Assembly: GCF_029407905.1 (NCBI RefSeq)
Contig: NC_073627.1
Location: forward strand, 123,765,697-123,829,696
Origin: Bubalus kerabau
Taxonomy: Eukaryota; Chordata; Mammalia; Artiodactyla; Bovidae
Direction: 5' to 3'
Length of the DNA stretch: 64,000 nt
Position 1 is the first letter of the stretch. Each line of letters starts with the position of its first letter. Below the pieces are notes generated by a model that saw only the letters and a program-made list of their open reading frames with translations, did no database searches and was not told where the DNA came from. Of the stretch, positions 44,750 to 55,390 are shown piece after piece. A program made the translations under genes and the position numbers.

Positions 44750-45150
44750 TATATAGTGGAATATTATTCAGCCATAGAAAAGAAGGAAAGCCTGCCATTT
44801 GTGACATAGATGGACTTTGAGGGCATTATGATAAATGAAATAAGTCCGACAGACTTATTATATGTGGAATCTAAAAAAAAAAAAATGCATGCAGAGGACA
44901 GATTGGTGGTTGCCAGAGGTAGGGGGTAGAGAGTGGACAAAATAAGTGAAGGTGGTCAAAAGGTACAGATTTGGGGGTATAAGATAAATAAGTTCTGGGG
45001 ATTAATGTACAGCTTGGTGAATTTAGTTAATAATACCATGTTCTATAGTTTCAAGTTGCTAGTAGAGTAGGTTTTAAAAGTTCTCATTACAAGAAAAAAA
45101 TTACAAGTATGTGAGGAAATGAGTATCAGCTAAATTTACTATTAATCATT

Positions 45151-45156
<6 letters not shown>

Positions 45157-45182
<26 letters not shown>
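45157..45182. repeat. (TG)13 microsatellite
   Basis: Uninterrupted TG run inside the old L1 3' UTR. Confidence 0.97.
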
Positions 45183-45183
<1 letters not shown>

Positions 45184-45260
45184 ACTATTCACCATGTTGT
45201 ACACCTTAAACGAATGCAATGCTATATGACAATTATATCTCAGGAAAACTGGGAGAAAAG

Positions 45261-45504
45261 AACATAAAGTAGCTGAAATTGACTTTAGTACTGAAATGAT
45301 AAACATCACAGCACAAAGGGTGTTGCATTTGACTAAATATAAAGGCATTTCTAACAGTTACAGTTGTTCAGAAATGAAATAGGATCCCTTAAGGGTGGTC
45401 TACTCCTTGTAACCAAATTTGATCAACCAGATCCATTGGGTCTGCTATAGATGGGATTCCTTTGTAGAGTAGAGGCCTCTTTTCAGGTCTTCCAAAGCTT
45501 TTAG
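45261..45504. other. Unassigned sequence
   Basis: No repeat recognised. A minus-strand frame at 45389-45589 (66 residues) partly overlaps the duplicated block and has no recognised product. Confidence 0.45.
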
Positions 45505-45715
45505 TTTCTTTCTTTCTCTGAATCAAGTCTTTGTTTGGTAGTAATGACATGGAAATTAAACACAAAGAGACAGGAACCTCACATAGCATTTATCCTCTCA
45601 AATTTTATGCCAATATACCTACATTTAGACTGGCCTACTTTCATCCTCTATGGGACTCCTCCATGATTTAAGCATCCTTGAGCCCCACAGAATGTGTCAT
45701 CCCTTCCTTACTGGG
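45505..45715. repeat. Local duplicated block, copy A
   Basis: Starts GAATCAAGTCTTTG near 45519, then TAATGACATGGAAATTAAAC, GGAACCTCACATAGC, ATTTAGACTGGCCTAC, TGAGCCCCACAGAATGTG. The same phrases recur in order at 47250-47730 with scattered substitutions. No matching transposon recognised. Confidence 0.88.
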
Positions 45716-45886
45716 CAGATGGAAAAGGTATCATGACATTAGTCCCATCAGCTCCCCCAAAAGAAAAAAAAAAGTGTTACATGGTCCTACTAGAGCATAA
45801 TAAGTCTCACTTGAGAATTTTCCCAAACTTCTCCCATAACAATTGTGTCCTCCTCTTAAGGAAGAAGGATAGTGAGCAGTATTTGT

Positions 45887-46788
45887 TGTCAGTTCAGTCA
45901 CTCAGTCGTGTCCAACTCTTTGCAGCCCCAGGGACCACAGCACACCAGGCCTCCCTGTCCATCACCAACTACCGGAGTTTATTCCAACTCATCTCTACTG
46001 AGTGGGTGGTGCCATTCAACCATCTCATCCTCTGTCATCCCCTTCTCCTCCTGCCCTCAATCTTTCCAAGCATCAGGGTCTTTTCAAATGAGCCAGCTCT
46101 TCACATCAGGTGACCAAAGTATTAGAGTTTCAGCTTCAAAATCAGTCCTTCCAGTGAACACTCAGGACTGATCTCCTTTAGGATGGATTGATTGCATCTC
46201 CTTGCTGTCCAAGGGACTCTCAAGAGTCTTCTCCAACACCACAGTTCAAAAGTATCAATTCTTCGGTGTTCAGCTTTCTTTATAGTCCAACTCTCACATC
46301 CATACATAGCTACTGGAAAAACCATAGCCTTGACGAGATGGACCTTTGTTGGCAAAGTAATCTCTCTGCTTTTTAATATGCTGTCTAGCTTGGTCATAAC
46401 TTTCCTTCCAAGGAGTAAGCATCTTTTAATTTCATGGCTGCACTCACCATCTGCAGTGATTTTGGAGCCCAATAAAATAAAGTCAGCCACTGTTTCCACT
46501 GTTTCTCCATATACTTGTCATGAAGTGATGGAACCAGATGCCATGATCTTAGTTTTATAGGTGCTGAGAGAGGGCATCAGAGGGCAGACAGACTGAAACC
46601 ACAATCACAGAAAACTAGCCAATCTAATCACATGGACCACAGCCTTGTCTAACTCAACGAAACTAAGCCATGCCAGGTAGGGCCACCCAAGATGGACAGG
46701 TCTTGGTGGAGAGTTCTGACGAAATGTGGTCCACTGGAGAAGGGAATGGCAAACCACTTCAGTACTCTTGTCTTTAGAACCCCATGAA
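45887..46788 (-). mobile_element. BovB LINE with inverted 5' segment
   Basis: 45887-46562 is antisense BovB 3' end (TCAGTTCAGTCACTCAGTCG.. to GATCTTAGTTTTATAG). 46563-46788 is sense BovB from near the element's 5' end (CACAGAAAACTAGCCAATC.., GCCACCCAAGATGGACAGG, GGTCCACTGGAGAAGGGAATGG). A single duplication CAGTATTTGT at 45877-45886 and 46789-46798 bounds both, so this is one insertion with a 5' inversion and ~2 kb of the middle missing. The RT C-terminal remnant is open at 46122-46499 on the minus strand. Confidence 0.92.
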
Positions 46789-46849
46789 CAGTATTTGTCG
46801 AGTACCAGGCAATAAATAGGCTAACAGGTTCACATATTTATATTTCATT

Positions 46850-47040
46850 CATTCATTTCATTCATACTAACAACACCTTGAGGTAGCTTCAGGATGTCCA
46901 TTAGACAAATAAATTAAGTCTGAGATCCAGAAAGTGTAAGTTAAATGCACAAAGTTACATCACAAGCAACTACAAAAGTTGGAATTCAGATCTAGGTTCA
47001 CATGGCCTGAAAAATTAGGCCTAGTTCCCTATTCCATGAA
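46850..47040 (-). mobile_element. MIR SINE relic, antisense
   Basis: ACAACACCTTGAGGTAGC..GATCCAGAAAGTGTAAG..GCACAAAGTTACATCAC..TTGGAATTCAGATCTAGGTTCAC: reversed MIR order. Confidence 0.73.
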
Positions 47041-47249
47041 TTCTCCCCTCTGAAGATCTTTGCTCAACTCCAGACCAAAAGCTTTTACACCAGTTCACAC
47101 AAACAGTTGGTTATTCTACTATTAAATCACTCTGAGCAATGGTGTTTTTAACCTTCCTTGAAAAAATCCTAATAACTTAGTGCCAGCACCTAATGTTTTC
47201 ACTGAAATTCCAAATAAACTGCAATATGTGGTTTTGCATTTAGTCCTTT

Positions 47250-47730
47250 CTTGAATCAAGTCTTTCTTTCTTTGATTGTAATGACATGGAAATTAAACAC
47301 CAAGAGACGGGAACCTCACACAGTATCTATCTTCTAAAATTTTACGCCAATATGCCAATATATCTACACTTAGACTGTCCTGGAGAAGGCAATGGCACCA
47401 GTACTCTTGCCTGGAAAATCCCATGGACGGAGGAGCCTGGTGGGCTGCAGTCCATGGGGTCGCTAAGAGTCGGACACGACTGAGCGACTTCCCTTTTACT
47501 TTTCAGTTTCATGCATTGGAGGAGGAAATGGCAACCCACTCCAGTGTTCTTGCCTGGAGACTCCCAAGGACGGGGGAGCCTGGTGGGCTGCCGTCTATGG
47601 GGTCGCACAGAGTCGGACAAGACTGAAGCGACTTAGTAGCGGCAGCAGCGGCAGCCTGTCCTACTCTCATCCTCTAAAGGACTCTTCTGTGATCTAAGCA
47701 TCCCTGAGCCCCACAGCATGTGTCATCCCT
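47250..47730. repeat. Local duplicated block, copy B (split by a SINE)
   Basis: GAATCAAGTCTTTC, TAATGACATGGAAATTAAAC, GGAACCTCACACAG, ACTTAGACTGTCCT, then a Bov-A2, then CCTACTCTCATCCTC and TGAGCCCCACAGCATGTG. It aligns with 45519-45715 once the SINE is removed. A small extra repeat, GCCAATATGCCAATATATC, is seen only here. Confidence 0.88.
47382..47655 (+). mobile_element. Bov-A2 dimer SINE
   Basis: GGAGAAGGCAATGGCACC.. to GAAGCGACTTAGTAGCGGCAGCAGCGGCAG. Retains many CpGs (CGCTAAGAGTCGGACACGAC), a sign of youth. Target duplication CTGTCCT at 47375-47381 and 47656-47662. The duplicated block at 45.6 kb shows the empty site (GACTGGCCTAC). Confidence 0.96.
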
Positions 47731-49449
47731 GAAAGAACATAAAATGAAGGCTAAATCTTCTCAAAGACTTTACTCTTATTTTATTCCTTAATGTGCCAAA
47801 TGACTATGGCGTGTTTTCACAATGTCCCTCCAGACCTATCTAAACTCTAGCATGTAAAAGTGTGCTCATAACCAGGAAACAAAGACTTGTGTTTTAAATT
47901 AAAATATGCATCTTTATTCTAACCATGAAATTATCCTTTCATTGGGCTTCACCAGAAAGAAATCATTATAATGCAAATAAACTCAAGAAAAAAATCTTTT
48001 TCTCCAAAAAGTCAAGTGAAAAGATATGAAAGAGCCAGGCAGCAAATTGTTAGTGAGCATCTCTACTGCAAGAAACTCATACGCATCAATCAGCTCTTGG
48101 AGTCTGAGTCCTAAGAGAGAACTGACAGGAAATTACACAAGAAGTTATGAGGCCCAAAAGACGGAAGTTCTTCTTTGGGAGGAAAATCATCTTTCATTTT
48201 CAGCTGACCTGATAAAGAGAAGGGGTGGAATAAACCTGGAGATGACAATCTGAGGAAATGAGGTAGGGTTTTGGTGCAGTGCGAATGAGAACAAGATATA
48301 TTTTTAAAAACTGAACATCTGCATAGAACCTGCTGAAGTTAAAATGAATGCCTCTTGTTCAGCTAGTATTTCAGGAGCTCCTCCATGTTCCTCATGGGGG
48401 AGAAGGTGCCCAGATCAAGAAGAAGCTAGTGGTGAATAGACTACACAGCAAGACTCACAGAGCACACTCACAGGAGGTTTTGAACATTAGACCTCTGTTC
48501 TTATATAGGCTGAAGACTCATGAATTTAACAGAACTCATGCTGGGAATTGAGAATCCATGAAAAAAGAACAGGGAATATGCAGCATTTGGTGATAATATC
48601 TTGATGATAGCCAGAAGAGGGTTTTTTCTAATTCTCAAGGCATTGGGGAAAAAAAGAATCCTGGCCTCTAGCTCACACCACACCCAAAAGTTAATTTGAG
48701 AAACTATGCTGTTTTTAGAAGAAAATAGAGTATTTTGTGAAACGAAAATTTTTTCTTGGATGGCAGAAAAAAGTACAAACCATGAAAGCACAAGCCGCAG
48801 ACTTAAACTTAGGTGTGTTCTTTCCAGAGCAATGTCCAATTCAAGCTCTCTGCTTCTCCATGAAGGCTTCCTTGGGAGGTAAGTGTGAGGGGTAGACACA
48901 CACACACACACACACACACACAATGATATTTCCCTTCTCTCAATTCCTGTTGCAATTAATGACTGAATTAATTTAAAATTCTCTCACAAAGCTATAATAT
49001 TTATTGTATTGTTATTTACTAGCTGCCAGCAGTGTATTGGTAAATGTTTAGCAAATAGCACTCTAGGGGATAAAGCCCTGATATATACATTTGCCAATTT
49101 CTGTGGTGTAAATACTTCCCCATGGCTGATTTCAAGGAATCAACATAAACTGACTAGATGCAGCATTGGGAAGAGATCCATACAACAGGAGTGCATGTGA
49201 GCCAACACAAGCTGGTTTCAGGGCATCCCTAGTTCCCTGTCTTCCCCCATTGCATCTATAAGCAATCTCTAGTGGTATAAATGAAGTTAACATGGTTTCT
49301 TATTTTACAAAATTAGGTAAGCACACCCAAAAGAGTAAATTCCTTAGAGGAGACTTAAGTCTAGAGCTCTATTTAAAGTTTAAGAAATTAGAATGGACAT
49401 TTGCAGAATGTCTCCAACATCTGTATCTTCTGCTACATATAGCCTCTGT
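47731..49449. other. Unassigned sequence
   Basis: Only the (AC)n at 48895-48922 is recognised. Frames of 63-140 residues (for example minus strand 48501-48923) begin in simple sequence and show no domain. Confidence 0.45.
48895..48922. repeat. (AC)14 microsatellite
   Basis: Uninterrupted AC run. Confidence 0.97.
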
Positions 49450-49910
49450 TTTCTGTTTGGGTTCCATCTCTCTTTTAGTCCACAGTCTTTGGGTTAAGAT
49501 CCTTGCCCAGCTAGAGGATAGATCAGGTGACCAAGACCAATTTCCATATCCTATCCTGTGGTCACAGTGATTGGTTCACAGGATTGTCATGTGATCCACT
49601 GGCAACAATAAGAAGCAGTGGCTAAAAACACTGAGATATAAGTGGGTATTTGTTCCCTGGGACTTCAGCCAAAGAGAATATAAGATCTGGAGCTACTGTC
49701 ATCTCCTTGCCACTGCATAGAGCCTGCAAATGATACAAATCCAATAGATAGAGAAAAACTAATGATGACAATGTTTGAGTCCTGAACTCAGAAATGCCAA
49801 GAGCAAAACTTCAGCCTTAGACCTTTTGTTTATGTAAGCCAATAACTTTCCTTTTTTCAAATGTCAGTTTGTATTAGGTTTTCTCTGACACACAGCAAAA
49901 AATTTGCAAA
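49450..49910 (+). mobile_element. Possible old LTR
   Basis: ATTGGTTCACAGGATTGTCATG, CCAAAGAGAATATAAGATC, then TAAGCCAATAACTTTCC and TTTGTATTAGGTTTTCTCTGACACAC: the 'AAGCCAATAAATTCCC..TTGGGTTTCTGTCAC' ending of a mammalian LTR type. Family not determined. Confidence 0.42.
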
Positions 49911-50060
49911 CTGATGCAGAAACATACCCTGATTAACAAGCTCAATATATTATTAACACAACTAGAAATATTACCAAAAATTTATAGCATGATAATACTT
50001 TTGAAAGCATTATTTTGGCATTTTCTTATAAAGTTAATGTACACTTGTTGCATGCCCCAG

Positions 50061-50525
50061 TTTTGGTAGGCACAATGAGATCCCCACACTCACTCTGCTC
50101 CAAAAACATCTGCATCCACACCCCTGAACCAAGGACTACCCTACCTTATCTGGTAAAATGGGATTTTGAAGGAAGCTTGAAGCTGTGATTAGGTTAAGGA
50201 TCTTGAGATGGGGAGATTATCCTGGGTAATCCATGTGGGCCCAATGTAATTATAAGGAAGACAAGAATAGAGTTATAGGAGATGTGACCACAGAAGCAGA
50301 GGTCAGAATGAGGCAGGACCACTGGCTAAGGAAGAGGGTTGGCGTCTAGAAGCTGGCACAGGCAAGAATGTGGATTCTTCCCTACAGCCCTGGAACAAAC
50401 ACAGCCCTGCCAAACCAGTTTAGACTTTTGACCTCCACAACTGTAAAAGAACAGATCTATGTCATTATGTTGTTTTAAGTGATTAAATTCATAGTAATTA
50501 GTTATATCAGCAAGAGGAATCTAAT
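50061..50525 (+). mobile_element. Old mammalian LTR (MaLR/ERVL-like)
   Basis: GATTAGGTTAAGGATCTTGAGATGGGGAGATTATCCTGG (in part 50189-50232), GTGGGCCCAATGTAATTATAAGG, GATGTGACCACAGAAGCAGAGGTC, TAGAAGCTGGCACAGGCAAG, TTATGTTGTTTTAAGTGATTAAAT and a GGAATCTAATA end: a very common mammalian repeat with LTR character. Well preserved; subfamily not named. Confidence 0.65.
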
Positions 50526-50726
50526 AACCTAGCAATCCCACCTTCAGATATTTCACCAAAGAGAAACGAAAACTGATACACAAAAACATGGATGCAAATG
50601 TCTATGGCAGATTTAAACATAATTGCAAACACTGAAAACATTCTAATAAATGTTCTTCAACTGTCATATGAATAAATTAACTGGATGGTATTGAATCCAG
50701 TGAAATACTACCCATTAAAAAATAAT

Positions 50727-51146
50727 GAGGGATAAATTGGGAGAGTGGGATTGACATATACACACTACTATATATAAAGTTGATAATAAGGATCTACTGT
50801 ATACCATAGGGAACTCTTCTCAATCCTCTGTAATGACCTATGGGGTAAGAATGTGAAAAAGACTAGAGGGTCTTCCCTGGTGGTCCAGTGGCTAAGACTC
50901 CACACTCCCAATGCAAGTGGCCCATGTCCAATCCCTGGCCAAGGAATTAGATCCCACATGCCACAACTGCTGCAACTAAAGATCCTGCATGCTGCAACCA
51001 AGACCCAGTACAACCAAATACTTAAAAAATAAAGTAAAAAAATTTTAAAGAATGGATATTTGTATATGTATAACCAATTCACTCTACTGTACAGCAAAAG
51101 CTAACACAACATTTAAAATCAGCTATACTCCAACAAAAACTGAAAA
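50727..51146 (+). mobile_element. Cetartiodactyl L1 3'-UTR insertion
   Basis: GAGGGATAAATTGGGAGAGTGGG, ACACACTACTATATATAAAG, CTACTGTATACCATAGGGAAC.., then GTATATGTATAACCAATTCAC, AACACAACATTTAAAATCAGC and an A-rich end. Possible duplication AATAATGA / AAGAATGA. Hosts a CHR SINE. Same UTR type as 37940-38708. Confidence 0.83.
50868..51049 (+). mobile_element. CHR-type tRNA-derived SINE
   Basis: GGGTCTTCCCTGGTGGTCCAGTGG head, degraded B box (GTCCAATCCC), CACATGCCACAACTGC body, A-rich tail. Innermost of three nested elements. Confidence 0.9.
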
Positions 51147-51473
51147 AAAGAATGAACTACTGATGTATGCAACAAAAGGATGAATCATGAATGTATTAAG
51201 TGAAGGGAGCTAAATTCAAAATGTTACGCACCTTACAATCATTTTGTATGACATTTTGGAAAAGGCAATACTACCATGATAGAAAATAGGACAGCGATTG
51301 CAATAGGGGGTGGAGAAAGGGTTGATTACCAAGCAATGGCACAGAGGAATTTTAGGGGTGAAGAAACAGTTGTTTACCTACTTCATGGTGGTACTTTCAC
51401 AACTTTGCATTTGTCAAAACTCATAGGTCTAGATATCAAATAAATTGGTCAACAGTTCAAAAAAAAAAAAAAA

Positions 51474-52454
51474 CAGCATCTGTATGAGAACAAGTTTGAG
51501 ATGCTGACATGAAAATGCCTACTTAGAGGAGCTTCTTTTTCTATGCCTGTCTCAATAACAGTCAGGCTTTCACATCCAACCACCTTTCTTTCCCTTCAGC
51601 CATCATTTCCACAATAACTAAACAACAGTATAAAAATTTTTAGCTAAGCTAAAAATTCAGAGTATCAAGAGGCAAGTCCCTGAAGGACCCACTGTCTCTA
51701 GAAACTCAGTCAACAATAGCTCACTATTCCTTTAAAAACACAATGCTTAACCAAACTCTGACCCTACCTTGTTCCCTACTTTTCTGTTCCCGTTATTCTC
51801 TTATTAATTTTTAAAAAGCAGCTATTTCCACAGTCACATTGAGTTTAAAACCAAATATATATATTTGTGTGTGTGTATACACACACACACACACACACAC
51901 CCTTATGCTTTTAAGATTTCTCATCTTTGACCCTTTGTGCATCACCAAAGAAAAGCACTGGCTCTATCTTTAAAAAGAGAACTAGGGAAATAAGAAGAAC
52001 ATTCTGATAAAAATGAATACTGTAAGAAGTGGGGGACAGCAGTGGCATATTTCTAGGAAAAGTCAGCAGATGCATGGAGAGCTATGGGTGACCCCTGGCA
52101 GGGGAGGCCAGACTTCCCCCTTCATGGCCCAACTTAATCTCATCTTATTCTATAAGAGTACATTGCCTCATTTCCTATGTGGTACAAGGTCACAGGCAGA
52201 TAAAAACAGAGAAAGAAAAGAAAAACAAGGAACAACAGAGCCATTTTCCCCCGGATCTCAGAAATGGAGCTCAGCATTTCTATAACACCTTAGTGGTAAA
52301 TGAAGGAGGTGTATCAAGCCTAATTTCTTTTTTTTAATGAGTTCCCACTTTCTAGTACCCGGAAATGTTTCCATATTATTCCTGTCACAAATCAAAGAAG
52401 TAAAGACACTGTCTGTCTTTATTCTACTACCACATGATAAAGAACATGAAGTCC
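51474..52454. other. Unassigned sequence
   Basis: Apart from the compound microsatellite at 51854-51902, no repeat recognised. A 90-residue frame at 52013-52285 has no recognisable domain. Confidence 0.45.
51854..51902. repeat. Palindromic compound microsatellite (TA)n(TG)n(CA)n
   Basis: ATATATATATTTGTGTGTG then TGTATACACACACACAC in short runs. TGTGTGTGTATACACACACA is self-complementary around TATA. Confidence 0.95.
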
Positions 52455-53014
52455 AGCAGTTCAGTTCAGTCACTCAGTCATGTTCAACTCTTTGCGACCC
52501 TATGAATTGCAGTGCACCAGGCCTCCCTGTCCATCACCAACTCCCGGAGTTCACTCAGACTCCCGTCCATTGAGTCAGTGATGCCATCCAGCCATCTCAT
52601 CCTCTGTCGTCCCCTTCTCCTCCTGCCCCCAATCCCTCCCAGCATCAGAGTCTTTTCCAATGAGTCAACTCTTTGCATGAGGTGGCCAAAGTATTGGAGT
52701 TTCAGCTTTAGCATCATTCCTTCCAAAGAAATCCCAGGGCTGATCTCCTTCAGAATGGACTGGTTGGATCTCCTTGCAGTCCAGGAGACTCTCAAGAGTC
52801 TTCTCCAACACCACAGTTCAAAAGCATCAATTCTTCGGCACTCAGCTTTCTTCACAGTCCAACTCTCACATTCATACATGACCACTGGAAAAACCATAGC
52901 CTTGACTAGATGGACCTTTGTTGGCAAAGTAATGTCTCTGTTTTTCAATATGCTATCTAGGTTGGTCATAACTTTTCTTTCAAGGAGTAAGCGTCATGGC
53001 TGCAGTCACCATCT
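52455..53014 (-). mobile_element. BovB LINE, 3' ~560 bp, antisense
   Basis: CAGCAGTTCAGTTCAGTCACTC.. to CATGGCTGCAGTCACCATCTGCA. The minus strand keeps a 161-residue stretch of the RT ORF C-terminus open (52484-52969). A ~14-bp deletion (AGTAAGCG|TCATGG, lacking TCTTTTAATT) lies near its 5' end. Confidence 0.93.
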
Positions 53015-54114
53015 GCAAATCCTTAGAGAATCCCAAAGTGCTCCAAGAGTGATCCAAATGTAAGCCGTATCAAGGTAAATGTGAGTTAAAGGTTTTACCT
53101 CTATCATTTCACTACTTCTTGTCTCAAAAATTCAAAACAGAGTTCCTTTCCCTAAATAGGTGATCTTGAAATCTCCAGATAGAACTCACTTCCCAATTGG
53201 ATAAACAAGATAGTCCTTCTTCCTCCCTTCTACCCTATCAGTCCCTGTTCTTTCCCTCTAAGAAAACAAACTCACAACAAAAAACTCATCTCCTCCCAGG
53301 ATTTCCTTGCTAATTCATAACTCCCATAGCTACTTACTCAACACCTACACAATTTTACAGACAACTCATTTTTATGGTGACCTGGGAGATGGGAGGTCAC
53401 AGAACTGAGAATTCTAAATTAATTATTTTATAAAACAATTAGAAAAATCATGTCTGTGCTGTACCAAGGGAACAAATGACCCTAAGGGAATGCACAAATT
53501 ATAGCAAATCTTATTCTTTTAAGCAGAAATAAAGCTGAACATTATTTTAATTTGAGGAAAAAAAATGTCAGGAAGGAAAAACTGTGGCACTACTCTCATG
53601 CTCACTGACTGGAAACCTGTGAATTAGACTAAGAAAAGAGACATTAACAAGAGAAAGGGCATACAATTTTTATTAATGTATTACATACACAGGAGTCCCC
53701 AGAAAAGAAGCAAAACTCAAAGAAGTGGCTAGACTTAGATGCTCATATACTATTCTAACAAAGGAAAGGGAGTTTGGGCTTCAAAGGATGATACATCATG
53801 GGGAAGTGGCTAGAAAATATATAGGGGAAAGTAATGGACAATGGGGTTATCTTAGTGAAGTTTGTTTACAGGAACTCACCTCAGGGTTGACTGTCTCTGG
53901 TGATAAGAGTCCTGCTCCTCTTCTTGGTATAGGCGAAGAACACCTTCACCAAGGGAAATACATGCCCTGCTCTTAGGCATTGAACTCTTCCTGCATACAT
54001 TGATTCTCAATTGCTTTCAGTACAAATAACGTGTATGCCAAAATGGCCTGTTTGGGATAGCACAGCCTGACTCTCTTTAAAAATCTTTCCAAAGTATGCT
54101 TGACCCATAGAAAG
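53015..54114. other. Unassigned sequence
   Basis: No named repeat. The stretch 53640-54090 has the feel of an old dispersed repeat, but I cannot place it. The 83-residue frame at 53725-53976 lies inside it. Confidence 0.42.
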
Positions 54115-54116
54115 TA

Positions 54117-54443
54117 TCGGGTTGGCCAAAAAGTTTATTTGGGTTTTTTCATACCATCTTTTTAAAAAATATTTATATTGATTTGGCTGGATCGGGTCTT
54201 AGTTGTGGCACATGGGATCTTTTTTGCATCATGCAGGATCCTTTGTTGTGGCACACAGACTTTCTAGTTGTGTGGTGCATGGGCTTAGTCTCTCCACGGC
54301 ATGTGAGATCCTAGTTCCCCAACCAGGGATCAAAGCCACATCCCCCACTTTGCAAGGCAGATTCCTAACCACTGGATCACCAGGGAAGTCCCTTTCCATA
54401 CCATCTTATAGTAAAACTCTAACGAACTCTTTGCCCAACCCAA
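54117..54443. mobile_element. Mariner-type MITE interrupted by a SINE
   Basis: TCGGGTTGGCCAAAAAGTTT at the left, AACGAACTCTTTGCCCAACCCAA at the right, and TA dinucleotides at 54115-54116 and 54444-54445. Removal of the CHR SINE (54161-54392) leaves a ~80-bp palindromic element like that at 44673. Confidence 0.92.
54161..54392 (-). mobile_element. CHR-type SINE, antisense
   Basis: Antisense body (GGCTGGATCGGGTCTTAGTTG.., CTAGTTGTGTGGTGCATGGG) to head CCACTGGATCACCAGGGAAGTCCC. Target duplication TTTTCATACCATCTT (54146-54160) / TTTCCATACCATCTT (54393-54407). Confidence 0.93.
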
Positions 54444-54549
54444 TATTACTTAATCTTTTTCTAAAAACAAGGTCATCACTAGGAACACCAGTTAATGTGA
54501 CAATATAGATTAGCTCTGACTACTTCTTCATTTTCAAAGAAACCATGTT

Positions 54550-54665
54550 GGAAAAGAATATAGGATTCAGAGTCATACAAACCTGAGGGGCATCCTGGAA
54601 CTTCTTGTGGCTTTGCGACCCTGATTATGTTTCTTAACTCCTCTGAGGCTAATGTTTTAATGTGA
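54550..54665 (+). mobile_element. MIR SINE relic
   Basis: GGATTCAGAGTCATACAAACCTG, CTTGTGGCTTTGCGACCCTG, TATGTTTCTTAACTCCTCTGAGGC: MIR in sense order. Confidence 0.75.
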
Positions 54666-55049
54666 AACACAGCTACATGTTTTCTTCCCAGGGATGCTCA
54701 TCAAGAGTATAAAGATATTGCTTATATCATTTAAAAATGATGACTAGAGGACATGATATAGTGATTGATAGGTCTAGGTCACATGATCCATTTCTGTGCT
54801 TGGCCTATTAAAACATTTTAAAAATCAACAAAGACAGAAATTACAACTGTATTTTCTTCTTGATTTACTTTGGTGTCTGTTTTTTTCAAACAATTTTCTG
54901 TTATTTCTTTCACTGTCCCAGTATCAGCTGCCTATTTGTGTGTTACTCTGTTGGTGCTTAAAGTAAATTATACTCTTTGCCTCATGTCTTCACTAGAGGA
55001 TATGCATACATGTCCCTGTGATAGCCTCACAATGAAGAAATTACTTGAC
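54666..55049. other. Unassigned sequence
   Basis: No repeat or exon recognised. Confidence 0.45.
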
Positions 55050-55390
55050 ACCCAATGACTTTCAGTGTGACCACATGGTCTGCTCTGGCTAATAAGATAC
55101 TAGCAGAATTCTACAAGCAGAGGTTTTAAATGTACTAGTACAGCTCAACATGTTTCCTTGTATTCTGAAAAGAAAAAGACCCAGGTAGCCACTAGTCCAA
55201 TGAGGACAAGATAACAAGGAGCAAACACCCATCTAGCACTTCGGAGCCAAACTCAGCTTAGGTCAGTTGAACCCAAACCAACATGCAGAAGGGTAATTTA
55301 AGAATAAATGATTTTGGATTTGGGGTTGTTAACACAACTTCATTCATGTAGCAGTACATAAATAACACAGTGCCCTCAAATCTTTAGGTT
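55050..55390 (+). mobile_element. Old mammalian repeat, LTR-like (unnamed)
   Basis: GTGTGACCACATGGTCTGCTCTGGC..AATAAATGATTTTGGATTTGGGGTTG..AACACAACTTC..TAAATAACACAG echoes the 'GACTTGCTTTGGCCAATG..GAGATTTGGGGTTGTTTGTTAC' family that also seems present at 28721. Name not determined. Confidence 0.48.

Larger units (their letters stand above)
43996..45260 (+). mobile_element. Old L1 LINE, ORF2 C-terminus to 3' end
   Basis: Sense L1: ACATCAAACTTAAAAGCTTATGC (44022), AAAATGGGCAGAGAAACTG (44203), GGATGTGGAGAGAGAGAAC (44382), GAACTTCCACTTCTAGGTATTTATC (44501), TATTATTCAGCCATAG (44762), GATTGGTGGTTGCCAGAGG (44901). The 3' UTR carries a (TG)n tract. Interrupted by a mariner MITE at 44673-44749. Confidence 0.88.
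50528..51473 (+). mobile_element. Old L1 LINE 3' part, split by a younger L1 tail
   Basis: CCTAGCAATCCCACCTTCAG (50528), TGTTCTTCAACTGTCATATG and AATCCAGTGAAATACTACCC, a break at 50727-51146, then AATGAACTACTGATGTATGCAAC, TGACATTTTGGAAAAGGC and TGCATTTGTCAAAACTCATAGG, ending in poly(A) at 51459-51473. Confidence 0.86.

Noticed and set aside
45389..45589. 66-residue minus-strand frame overlapping the duplicated block
   Set aside because: The counterpart in the second block copy does not preserve the frame, so there is no evidence of coding constraint.
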